DNA from: Flexistipes sp041694215
GTDB taxonomy: Bacteria; Chrysiogenota; Deferribacteres; Deferribacterales; Flexistipitaceae
Assembly: GCA_041694215.1 (NCBI GenBank)
Contig: JASMTO010000141.1
Span: 1-20,382, forward strand
DNA length: 20,382 nucleotides
Direction of reading: 5' to 3'
Both the position numbers and the translations under genes were made by a program. Within the stretch, counting starts at the first letter, position 1. The number at the start of each line of letters is the position of its first letter. The notes under the pieces are model-generated. The model made no database searches. It worked only from the letters and a program-made list of their open reading frames with translations, and had not been told where the DNA came from. Of the stretch, positions 7,185 through 14,459 are shown piece by piece.

Positions 7185-8087
7185 TTATATTTTAATTTTC
7201 CCTGTATTTTCCGAGGAATACCCTTTAAAACTGTCTATTGCAGATTTGACATCAGTTTTTTTTAAGAATTCCAAAAAAAGCTGGTATTCCTCACTGAAGT
7301 AAAAATCTTTATCCAAGACCATATCAAAACTTTCCGTTTTAATTCTGTTAAAGTTCAGACCGAATAAATCCACATAAAATGCATTTCCAATACCGATATC
7401 GGCTTTGCCCTCTGCAACATATTCTGCAATTTCAAGATGTGAGCTGACTTCATTATTATATCCAACGATATTTTCCGGACTAAGATTTTCCCGGCTGAGA
7501 ATATAATCCATTAATATCCGTGTCCCGGAATTCTCTGGTCTGTTGATAAATCTTAACTTTTTATCAACAATTTCTTTAAATGAATCAGCTTTTTTATCTC
7601 TGTATATAAAACCAATTTCTCTGCTAAACAGGTTTATTACAACAAAGTTGTTATTTCTTTCTTCCACTTTTTTTACCGCTTCAATATTATAGGTATCTTC
7701 ATCCGGATCATAAATATGTGTTAAGGCAATATGCGACAAACCATCCTTCAATATATTCAGTCCTTTCCTGCTGCCAACATTTGAATAAAATACCAACATT
7801 TCAGGATACTCTTTATTAAACCACCCCAAAATAAGCTGCAGCAGCGGATCATCAGAACCTGCAATAAGTATTAATTTCCCGGCAGATGGTGTGAGTTTGT
7901 ATCGATCTTTTAAATTTTTAAGACTGCTAAGGTTTAAAAATTTAACCAGCTCATCATAAGGAAACAGCCATTTTCCCGTAACCTTGGTAGCAGGAATTTC
8001 ACCATCATGAGCAAGTTTATAAAGTTTTTTCTCGTTGATCTGCAGCAACGCAGAGGCTTCTTCGACATTTAGAAATTCTTTCTCCAT
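7185..8087 (-). CDS. One-component regulator: excisionase-type HTH fused to PBP-like ligand domain
   Basis: A 300-residue cytoplasmic protein. Residues 1-51 form an excisionase/MerR-like winged helix: FLNVEEASALLQINEKKLY, then DGEIPATKVTGKWLF with the conserved GKW wing and a DELVKFL helix. From about residue 70 to 290 it has the fold pattern of the PBP-like domain found in molybdate/tungstate-linked regulators and MoeA-associated proteins, with a LILIAGSDDPLLQLILGWF opening, FINRPENSGTRILMDYIL and ADIGIGNAFYVDLFGL. The ligand is presumably an oxyanion or molybdopterin-related compound. As first gene of the tupABC operon it is the obvious candidate for controlling it, perhaps by autoregulation through the direct repeats at 8127-8144. 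Family assignment is firm for the domain layout; ligand and sign of control are inferred. Confidence 0.85.
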   Translation of the reverse strand: MEKEFLNVEEASALLQINEKKLYKLAHDGEIPATKVTGKWLFPYDELVKFLNLSSLKNLKDRYKLTPSAGKLILIAGSDDPLLQLILGWFNKEYPEMLVFYSNVGSRKGLNILKDGLSHIALTHIYDPDEDTYNIEAVKKVEERNNNFVVINLFSREIGFIYRDKKADSFKEIVDKKLRFINRPENSGTRILMDYILSRENLSPENIVGYNNEVSSHLEIAEYVAEGKADIGIGNAFYVDLFGLNFNRIKTESFDMVLDKDFYFSEEYQLFLEFLKKTDVKSAIDSFKGYSSENTGKIKI

Positions 8088-8126
8088 ATAGTTCCTAAAT
8101 TTTTATTATTGGATAATTAGGGATAA

Positions 8127-8154
8127 ATAATAACTTATAATAACAAAAAGTCAA
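8127..8154 (-). promoter_or_regulatory. Sigma-70-like promoter of the tungstate operon with overlapping direct repeats
   Basis: Minus-strand TTGACT (8149-8154), a 16-base spacer, then TATTAT (8127-8132), about 40 bases before the regulator start. Two exact copies of ATAATAAC (plus strand, 8127-8134 and 8137-8144) begin 10 bases apart, one helical turn, covering the -10 box and spacer. This is a plausible operator for the HTH regulator, but the DNA is very AT-rich. Confidence 0.5.
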
Positions 8155-8204
8155 TGTAAAAATTTTTTAGAGGTGTTAGTAATACAAAGTTTATTGCAAA
8201 TTTA

Positions 8205-8217
8205 TACAAATATTGTA
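8205..8217. promoter_or_regulatory. Short inverted repeat upstream of the plus-strand operon
   Basis: TACAA-ATA-TTGTA, a perfect 5-base inverted repeat, ends 19 bases before the start of the gene at 8237. The divergent gap 8088-8236 must hold the promoter for the eleven-gene operon, but no pair of hexamers stands out. This repeat could be an operator. Chance occurrence in AT-rich DNA is possible. Confidence 0.25.
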
Positions 8218-8236
8218 AAATTTTATAAGGTGACAA

Positions 8237-9895
8237 ATGAAAATATTCAAAACAGCACTTTTCACTTTTTCTATTTGTTTTTTGTGCATAAGCAACATAT
8301 TTGCAGCCAACATTGATAGTTCTGTTGGTCTATACAACAAAACATTAAAGACTGAAATCAATAAACTGTCCAACAATTTCAATCAATCAAATATTGAAAA
8401 TTTATTTACTACTTTTTTAAAGTATAAAGGAATAGACGACCCTGTTATTGCATACGCTGTAGTGGAACTAGCCCTTGAGAATAAAGACCTTTTGACTTCT
8501 GAAATGGTTGAAAATATAAAAAAATTTTCGCCCAGTCAAAGTATAAAAATTGAAACTATGCTCAGCAATCATTTCTTTACAAAACTTTTTGGTATAACAA
8601 ATTATATTAATGTAAGCTCCCTTTTTACCATAATAAAACAAGTATTTGGACTTTTTAGTATTCTTCTCTTTGTTTATCTTTTATTAAAGAATTTTTATCT
8701 TTTTACACATTCACATATGCATAATCAAAAAATTTCATTTCTTGCAAAAATTGCTGCATTTACAGCATTATTTACTACGTTGTTGGTCATATTTCCTCAT
8801 AACCAAACTGCAGCATTCTCATTCATGATACCACTACTTATATTTTCCGAAGCCAAAATAGGCAGATATGTATGTCTACTGATAATATTTATCGGAATTT
8901 TTCTTTCATCTTTAGACGTAAACATTGCAAACAATACAAATAAAAAGCACTATGTTGATGCAGCCCTTAAGCCAGTATCCCAAAAGTATCTATTGACACT
9001 CCAGAAAAAATATCCAAAAGATAAACTTTTGCAGGCTATTATTTATCTCAAAACCGATAAGTCCGGAAGTTATCTGACTTTACCTGAACCTAAAAATTCC
9101 GTAGAAGCAGTAAATTTTGCATCAGTATACCTATCACAAGGGAAAACTGACCAATTTAATAAATTAATCAAACAATACAACATTAGCAACAATCCGGTTA
9201 TTTTAATGAATATGAATACTTTTTTTATGAAAAATTTCATGTATGATGAGTATGAACAAAACATTGAAGACCTTTACAATCATCCCTCTTACTACAATAT
9301 TTTTCAAAACTACCAGTTAAAATTCAATAAAGTCACGTACTTCCCTTATTACGAACAGATTGAATTAATTACATCTGAAATCAATATAAACTGGTTAAAT
9401 ACGTTAAAATATGTGGTTGTTTTCGCTATTTTTCTCCTAATACATTCTTTCTTAGTCAGTTTAAAAATATCCCGATGCAAACATTGCGGCAAAGTACATT
9501 GTGCGAAATGCGACAATAATTTTGATGACGGCACCTGCAGCAGGTGTTACGATTTTTACAAAGGACTGATGGAATCCGATCCAACCTCAATAACAAAAAA
9601 AAATATAGAATCTGAAAATTACAAAGCATTTAGAACAAAATTTGCTTTTATAATATCATTAATACTGCCAGGAAGCGGTTTAATTTATACAGACAATATA
9701 ATTTACGGCATTATAATGACTGCAATATTTGCAAAAGTTTTATATTTTACAATATTTGGATTCAGCGCTTTTAAATGGCCTCTCAATTTTGGTATTCAAT
9801 ATACTCTTGTCCCCGCCGTTACAATCCTGATTATTCTTTTTTTCATAATATACATATTAAGTTTAGTGTATCTGAGGAAAGCCGATGTCTCATAA
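8237..9895 (+). CDS. Uncharacterised multi-pass membrane protein with six-cysteine zinc-ribbon-like motif
   Basis: I do not recognise this 552-residue protein. It starts with a signal peptide or first membrane segment (MKIFKTALFTFSICFLCISNIFAAN, residues 1-25) and a helical, probably periplasmic stretch to about residue 128. Three or four membrane segments follow (about 133-155, 168-187, 190-204, 210-226). Next is a soluble region (about 230-385) with helix pairs that could be degenerate TPR-like repeats, then a membrane segment (about 390-410). Immediately after comes CKHCGKVHCAKC plus CSRC, with cysteines at 414, 417, 422, 425, 434 and 437, spaced like a zinc ribbon or treble clef. Two or three C-terminal membrane segments begin in LILPGSGLIYTDNIIYGIIM, reminiscent of TM2/DUF5683-type segments. 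AAGGTG precedes the ATG. It opens the eleven-gene run and overlaps the PATAN gene by 11 bases. Confidence 0.8.
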   Translation: MKIFKTALFTFSICFLCISNIFAANIDSSVGLYNKTLKTEINKLSNNFNQSNIENLFTTFLKYKGIDDPVIAYAVVELALENKDLLTSEMVENIKKFSPSQSIKIETMLSNHFFTKLFGITNYINVSSLFTIIKQVFGLFSILLFVYLLLKNFYLFTHSHMHNQKISFLAKIAAFTALFTTLLVIFPHNQTAAFSFMIPLLIFSEAKIGRYVCLLIIFIGIFLSSLDVNIANNTNKKHYVDAALKPVSQKYLLTLQKKYPKDKLLQAIIYLKTDKSGSYLTLPEPKNSVEAVNFASVYLSQGKTDQFNKLIKQYNISNNPVILMNMNTFFMKNFMYDEYEQNIEDLYNHPSYYNIFQNYQLKFNKVTYFPYYEQIELITSEININWLNTLKYVVVFAIFLLIHSFLVSLKISRCKHCGKVHCAKCDNNFDDGTCSRCYDFYKGLMESDPTSITKKNIESENYKAFRTKFAFIISLILPGSGLIYTDNIIYGIIMTAIFAKVLYFTIFGFSAFKWPLNFGIQYTLVPAVTILIILFFIIYILSLVYLRKADVS

Positions 9896-10913
9896 AGGTT
9901 CTATAAAAAAATTCAGCCTGATTAACGTTTTACAGTTAATAGCACAAAAAGGTGAAAGTGGTATATTAGAAATTAACACCAACAACCATGAAATCAAAAT
10001 TTTCATTAAAGATGGAAATTTGATTGACGTGAAAAGCAGCTCAAGCGATTTTACAACTAAAATTGGCAGCTACTTAACATCAAAGGAAATTATCTCCAAA
10101 GCAAAGTTGGATGAGCTTTTAAATAAACAAAAAGAATACCCCATACGATTCGGAAAGCTTTTGATAAATGAAAAGATACTTGATGAAACAAAGCTAAAAG
10201 AGATTCTAACTGAAATAGTAAAAGAAAACTTTATAAAAGTATTGTCTATAGATAATGGTAATTATGAATTCAGACAAACTGTCGTTGAATACGATGAAAA
10301 CGAAATAAGCCCATTAAATATTAACAATATAATTTTAGAAATCCTGAAAGATATTGTTGAAATAAAATTTTATAGAAAAAAAATATCAAGTTTTCAGGTA
10401 ATTTATCAAAAGGAGCAAATTCCTCAAAAAATAGTAATAGATGAAACGCTGCCTGACAAAGAACCAATTTTGGCAAATAGTAATATAATTAAATTGAATG
10501 AAAAAACTTTTACAGTTTATAATAAAGTAAATGGAGTAAATACTGTTTCAGATATTATAGACCAAACCGGTATGCCTGAACACTATGTACTGAAAACTAT
10601 ATACTTTCTTGCAAAAGCGCAGATAATAACAATCAACAGAAATAACATAAAAAGCAGCAGGGATAACATTGACAAAAACATATCCAATTCCTACATAATG
10701 CCAGCTATTCTGATAGTTTCACTCTTCATAACAGGCATTAATATTTACAGTTTAAAAGATACAAATTTATTCAGCATAACTATGGACAAAACCTCGGAAA
10801 CTAGTAAACTATATTATAATGAGCAACTTAAAAACATAGCTGATCTGTTGGGTAAAACAGATGTAGAAAAGGAAAGATTAAATCTTGATTATAATAATTT
10901 ATTAGGGTATTGA
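9885..10913 (+). CDS. PATAN/DUF4388 domain protein with C-terminal membrane segment
   Basis: A 342-residue protein. Residues 1-110 match the DUF4388 (PATAN) pattern: GSIKKFSLINVLQLIAQKGESGILEI, then IFIKDGNLIDVKSS, then a helical region with RFGKLLINEKILDETKLKEIL resembling the second half of such proteins. Residues about 205-255 look like a winged-helix or follow-on domain (YNKVNGVNTVSDIIDQTGMPEHYVLKTIYFLAKAQIITI), common after DUF4388. A single hydrophobic segment at about 269-290 leaves a short C-terminal tail, so most of the protein would be cytoplasmic and membrane-tethered. PATAN proteins are linked to two-component signalling in cyanobacteria and delta-proteobacteria, often as response-regulator partners. 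A GAGGAAAG site precedes the ATG. The next gene, a receiver-domain protein, starts directly after its stop codon. Confidence 0.8.
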   Translation: MSHKGSIKKFSLINVLQLIAQKGESGILEINTNNHEIKIFIKDGNLIDVKSSSSDFTTKIGSYLTSKEIISKAKLDELLNKQKEYPIRFGKLLINEKILDETKLKEILTEIVKENFIKVLSIDNGNYEFRQTVVEYDENEISPLNINNIILEILKDIVEIKFYRKKISSFQVIYQKEQIPQKIVIDETLPDKEPILANSNIIKLNEKTFTVYNKVNGVNTVSDIIDQTGMPEHYVLKTIYFLAKAQIITINRNNIKSSRDNIDKNISNSYIMPAILIVSLFITGINIYSLKDTNLFSITMDKTSETSKLYYNEQLKNIADLLGKTDVEKERLNLDYNNLLGY

Positions 10914-11555
10914 ATGAATAATAGCAGATTGCACATAGTTGAAGATTCTGAGATGACACTGTATTTACTGAAAAATGAGTTAAGTGATGAATACAGTATA
11001 ACAACAAGCAAAAATAAAGATGAATTTTTTTCCTTTCTTAAAAAAAATATAACCCCTGAAATATACTTAATTGATATTACACTACCTGATATAACTGGTT
11101 TTGAAATACTTGAAATACTTAAGGATAGTCCTTCTGCCAAAGTTATCTATTCATCAACCACAGATCCTGATTTAATAGAACAAGCTTTCAAACAGGGGGC
11201 CCACGATTTTATAAAAAAACCTACCCCTGTCAAAGAGCTGAAGACAAGGCTTTCGAAAACGCTTCAGTTTCAATCACTTCTTCAGGACAGAAACATAGAT
11301 TTCGAAGAGGTAAAAGGGACAGTAGCACACTATTTTGGACAGCCACTGACAGCCCTAGGAGCGGAATTATACACACTGAAAAAGTTGCTCAACTCTGGAA
11401 ATAACGACGATACTATTTATTCTTCCGTTATGCGTATTGAAAAAGCTTTTGATATTCTTGTTGATATATATAATAAATTTAAAGATCTTGACGCCCCCGC
11501 TAAAATGAACTACTTAAACGATAAAAAAATCCTGGATTTATATGGTGACAGGTAA
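10914..11555 (+). CDS. Response-regulator receiver joined to an orphan DHp-like domain
   Basis: A 213-residue protein. Residues 1-118 are a complete CheY-like receiver: acidic pair E10-D11, phospho-acceptor D54 (YLIDITLPDITGFEIL), switch Ser80 (VIYSSTT) and Lys102 in FIKKP. Residues about 128-195 resemble the histidine-containing dimerisation domain of sensor kinases: AHYFGQPLTALGAEL carries His139 followed by QPLTA, as in the HELxQPLTAI form of the H-box, with a second long helix after a short turn. No ATP-binding (N, G1, G2 box) region follows, because the protein ends at residue 213. It may therefore be a phosphotransfer or dimerisation module like Spo0B or ChpT, or a degenerate remnant. 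There is no DNA-binding domain. It starts right after the PATAN gene stop and overlaps the next small gene by 14 bases. Confidence 0.8.
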   Translation: MNNSRLHIVEDSEMTLYLLKNELSDEYSITTSKNKDEFFSFLKKNITPEIYLIDITLPDITGFEILEILKDSPSAKVIYSSTTDPDLIEQAFKQGAHDFIKKPTPVKELKTRLSKTLQFQSLLQDRNIDFEEVKGTVAHYFGQPLTALGAELYTLKKLLNSGNNDDTIYSSVMRIEKAFDILVDIYNKFKDLDAPAKMNYLNDKKILDLYGDR

Positions 11556-11748
11556 TTTCAATACTAACTTAAAATGCAACAACCACTTTTATCATATACA
11601 GACAGAAGTCGTTAGAGGGAATGTAATAACCCAGGTTTTCAACGGAGGGAAAACAATTTATTCAAAAAAAAATAAATATATCAGTTATACTGAATCGGTA
11701 AAGCAGCACAAAAATGCCGAAAATATGTTAAAAAACGGTAAGCTCTAG
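11542..11748 (+). CDS. Small conserved-looking protein of unknown function
   Basis: The 68-residue product has the pattern FYHIQTEVVRGNVITQVFNGGKTIYSKKNKY, which reminds me of short proteins in myxobacteria and delta-proteobacteria that read FHVQTED...HVITHLFxGGxI...KxxY. I know no function for them. No signal peptide, membrane segment or cysteine pair is present, apart from one Cys at residue 12. It overlaps the receiver gene by 14 bases and ends three bases before ftsE. Its ribosome binding site is weak (CTGGA), so expression may depend on translational coupling. A GTG one codon later is an equally possible start. The remembered pattern and the tight packing argue that it is real. Confidence 0.65.
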   Translation: MVTGNFNTNLKCNNHFYHIQTEVVRGNVITQVFNGGKTIYSKKNKYISYTESVKQHKNAENMLKNGKL

Positions 11749-11751
11749 CAA

Positions 11752-12423
11752 ATGATTAAAGTTTATAACCTTACAGTGGCTTTCCTTGGGGAAAAGAAAG
11801 CTCTTGATAATGTATCTTTTAAAATATCCAAAGGTGAATTTGCCTATATCACCGGAGAAAGTGGTGCCGGAAAATCCACATTACTAAGACTTTTTTATGC
11901 TGATCTTTTGCCGTCAAAAGGAATTGTTCTAATTTCCAACAAAGACATCTCTAACATAACAAAAAAAAGCACTCCCTTCTTACGAAGAAACATTGGTGTA
12001 GTTTTTCAAGATTTTAAACTTTTGGAAGACAAGAGTGTTTATGAAAATATCAAGTTGGCGCTTGAAGTTTTTTATCTGGAAAGAAATAATATGGAAAACC
12101 GAATCCTACCTCTTCTAAGAAGACTGGGTATTTTCAGTAAAAGAAACACGTTAGTTAGAAAGCTTTCCGGTGGTGAAAAACAAAGGGTAGCAATTGCCAG
12201 AGCGTTAATCAACAACCCCGCATTAATTCTGGCTGACGAACCCACAGGAAATCTTGATCAGGCAAGAGCTGAAGATATAATCGATCTATTGTATGATACG
12301 TCGAAATCAGGAACAACGGTATTAATAGCCACTCATGATCCCCACATATTAAATAGATATAAGCAGGCAAGAGTAATAGAATTGAAAAATGGTAAAGTGA
12401 TCAAAGACACTGGAAAACAATGA
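11752..12423 (+). CDS. ftsE: Cell division ATP-binding protein FtsE
   Basis: ATPase of the FtsEX complex, which uses ATP hydrolysis at the cytoplasmic face of the divisome to switch periplasmic peptidoglycan hydrolase activators on. At 223 residues it is normal length. Walker A is GESGAGKST (about residues 36-44), the Q-loop is VVFQDFKLLEDKSVYENI, the signature is KLSGGEKQRVAIARAL, Walker B is LILADEPTGNLD, and the H-loop is ATHD. The VYENIKLALEV stretch and short length are typical of FtsE rather than LolD. It starts three bases after the small upstream gene and overlaps ftsX by the ATGA arrangement at 12420-12423. Confidence 0.95.
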   Translation: MIKVYNLTVAFLGEKKALDNVSFKISKGEFAYITGESGAGKSTLLRLFYADLLPSKGIVLISNKDISNITKKSTPFLRRNIGVVFQDFKLLEDKSVYENIKLALEVFYLERNNMENRILPLLRRLGIFSKRNTLVRKLSGGEKQRVAIARALINNPALILADEPTGNLDQARAEDIIDLLYDTSKSGTTVLIATHDPHILNRYKQARVIELKNGKVIKDTGKQ

Positions 12424-13313
12424 AGAAGTTTATTTTTTTATTTCTAAGGGGCCTAAAATTTTTCTACACCAATATATCAATTAATATAGCTTCCATCCTT
12501 ACAGTTACAACTATACTTTTTGTTTTTCATATATTTCTCACAATAAGTCTTTCTGTTAACGATTTTTTTACCGGAATGGGAAATATTCAAAGTATACGCC
12601 TATATCTTAACACGGAAAACAAAAAAGAAATAAACGATTTCATGAAGAAATTAAATAACCTAGAAAGTATTGAATCCACCACATACTTTTCTCAAGAAGA
12701 CACCATGAAATACATTAATAAATCAACAAGCAACATCAGCTACCTTCAAAATATCCCCAAAGAATTTTACCCGCACTTTATTGAGGCCAAAATAAAAAGT
12801 GAATACAGTAACTTCAGCAGCGTAGAAAAATTGGAGGAAACACTTAAAAGTTTTAACATTGTTGATGTAGCTTCATACGGTGAAAAATGGATAGTAAACT
12901 TTTCCTCTTTAAATTATGGATTTAAGATATTTCTATCTATCCTAACTATTCTGCTAGCACTTGCACTCTCCACTATTTTATACAACACAATTAAAATCAA
13001 TCTTTACAGGTACAAAGATGAAATAAAAATATACAGCCTTGTTGGTGCTTCCAGGACTTTTATCATTACACCAATAGTAATAGCTGTAATAATAGAGTCA
13101 TTGATTAGTTATTTGTTATCCGCTACTGGGAGTTATTTAACATTTTTAACACTAAATATGAAAATCCTACATCCTATCGATATATATTTTATAAAACTCC
13201 CCGAATTATTTACTCTAGCACTTATCTTCGGGGTTTTAATACTGATTTCCGTATTTTCAGGTATCATTAGTGTAAAAACATTTCTCAACAATATGGGAGC
13301 AATTAATGAATAA
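12420..13313 (+). CDS. ftsX: Cell division protein FtsX
   Basis: Membrane partner of FtsE, 297 residues. The layout is the FtsX type: a short cytoplasmic N-terminus, membrane segment 1 (about residues 21-45), a periplasmic domain of about 120 residues that recruits EnvC-type activators (about 46-165), then three membrane segments (about 167-190, 215-240 and 262-285). The conserved loop IYSLVGASRTFI follows segment 2. The extracellular domain includes the SVEKLEETLKSF and EKW stretches seen in this family. Start overlaps ftsE by four bases and its end overlaps the envC-like gene by eight, so the three proteins should be made in step. Confidence 0.93.
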   Translation: MKKFIFLFLRGLKFFYTNISINIASILTVTTILFVFHIFLTISLSVNDFFTGMGNIQSIRLYLNTENKKEINDFMKKLNNLESIESTTYFSQEDTMKYINKSTSNISYLQNIPKEFYPHFIEAKIKSEYSNFSSVEKLEETLKSFNIVDVASYGEKWIVNFSSLNYGFKIFLSILTILLALALSTILYNTIKINLYRYKDEIKIYSLVGASRTFIITPIVIAVIIESLISYLLSATGSYLTFLTLNMKILHPIDIYFIKLPELFTLALIFGVLILISVFSGIISVKTFLNNMGAINE

Positions 13314-14445
13314 AATAATTTTTATTTTTTTATTTTTAATACCCATAAATTTATCTTCTACGGTTATCAGTGATATAAGAACAGCAAATAAATACCTGGA
13401 CAAGCTTCACAATGAGATAAAACAAGAAGAGTCCGAGTTGAAAAATATAAAAAATACAAGAGAAGATCTATTAAGAAGAATAGAACATATAGAAAAAAAA
13501 ATATCATTTGCTGAAAGTGTACTTAAAGAACTGAATGTAAGAATTGAAAAGCTCAATAAAAACAAAAACAGTCTGGAAAAAGAAATTGTAGAAAACGAAC
13601 AACAGCTAAAAGACCTTAAAAACCAGCTTAACAAAACCAACACATATATTGTTGATAATAAAGGCTATACACAATTAAAAGTACTTATCTTTTCAAAAAC
13701 GTATCACGATACAATAAAAAATATGGAAATACTTGATAGAATAAATAACAAAATAATAAATAAAATTAACCAATTAAAACAGATTGTTGAAAAAATCGAA
13801 AAGCTTAAAAAAGACTATAGTAATGCTGCCAGAAATCTGAACGAGATATACACAGCCAAACAAAAAGTTACAAAGGAACTCTCAAATGAAAAATTAAAAT
13901 ATGAACAGACACTGGCTTTGCTAAAAGAGGATGAAAAAAATAAAAAAGAATATATAAAAATCCTTAATAACAAGTATAATATGCTCAGCAACAAAATAAA
14001 AGAACTTGAAAAACAAAAAAGTGGTGATCCAAATGAATTTTCCACCTCATTTGAAAAGTACAGAGGGAAAATACCGTGGCCGGCAAGAGGTAAAGTGGTG
14101 GAAGAATTCGGCCCTAAAAAAATCGACGGTTTCAATGGAGAAATTTTCAATAAAGGAATAAAAATTGCATTAAATAATGAAAATATAAGCGCCGTTTTTG
14201 ACGGAAAAGTAAAATATGTTGACTGGGTGAGAGGTTACGGAAATATTGTAATAATTCAGCACGATAAATATTATTATACATTATATGCAAATCTTGATAA
14301 AGTGTTTGTCAATACCGGACAAGATGTGTTACAAAAGGAGCAAATAGGACAAATTAATATAACTACTGGCAAAAATAATTCTACTCTTTATTTTGAAATC
14401 AGAAAGCAAAATAAAGCGGTAAATCCGTTATTATGGTTACAATAA
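13306..14445 (+). CDS. envC: EnvC-like coiled-coil protein with degenerate LytM (M23) domain
   Basis: Periplasmic partner of FtsEX, 379 residues. It has a signal peptide (about 1-18), a long Lys/Glu-rich coiled coil (about 22-240, with a break near 110-135) and a LytM fold (about 253-379). The zinc ligands of active M23 peptidases are gone: the HxGxD position reads N282-K-G-I-K286, LYAHL reads LYANL (Asn329), and HLHFE reads TLYFE (Thr360, Tyr362). The ending LYFEIRKQNKAVNPLLWLQ closely follows the catalytically dead E. coli EnvC. It should therefore activate amidases rather than cut glycan peptides itself. No AmiA/B/C-type amidase is in the window. Position directly after ftsX, with overlap, fits the FtsEX-EnvC pathway. 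Confidence 0.9.
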   Translation: MNKIIFIFLFLIPINLSSTVISDIRTANKYLDKLHNEIKQEESELKNIKNTREDLLRRIEHIEKKISFAESVLKELNVRIEKLNKNKNSLEKEIVENEQQLKDLKNQLNKTNTYIVDNKGYTQLKVLIFSKTYHDTIKNMEILDRINNKIINKINQLKQIVEKIEKLKKDYSNAARNLNEIYTAKQKVTKELSNEKLKYEQTLALLKEDEKNKKEYIKILNNKYNMLSNKIKELEKQKSGDPNEFSTSFEKYRGKIPWPARGKVVEEFGPKKIDGFNGEIFNKGIKIALNNENISAVFDGKVKYVDWVRGYGNIVIIQHDKYYYTLYANLDKVFVNTGQDVLQKEQIGQINITTGKNNSTLYFEIRKQNKAVNPLLWLQ

Positions 14446-14448
14446 ATC

Positions 14449-14454
14449 AGGAGG
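14449..14454 (+). promoter_or_regulatory. Ribosome binding site deciding the ctpA start
   Basis: AGGAGG five bases before the ATG at 14460. The in-frame ATG at 14433 has no such site and would put nine polar residues (MVTINQEVL) before the signal sequence. Confidence 0.8.
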
Positions 14455-14459
14455 TTTTA

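Noticed and set aside
8213..8228. Near-palindrome TTGTAAAATTTTATAA before the plus-strand operon
   Set aside because: Low-complexity A/T tract with one mismatched pair; overlaps the ribosome binding region and is likely chance.
9595..9603. A9 run in the zinc-ribbon membrane protein gene as a slippage or frameshift site
   Set aside because: Such runs are expected in DNA this AT-rich, and the frame continues into a sensible membrane domain on both sides.
13407..13643. Antisense open frame opposite the envC-like coiled coil (78 residues)
   Set aside because: A Ser/Phe/Leu-rich shadow of the Lys/Glu-rich coiled coil, with no ribosome site.
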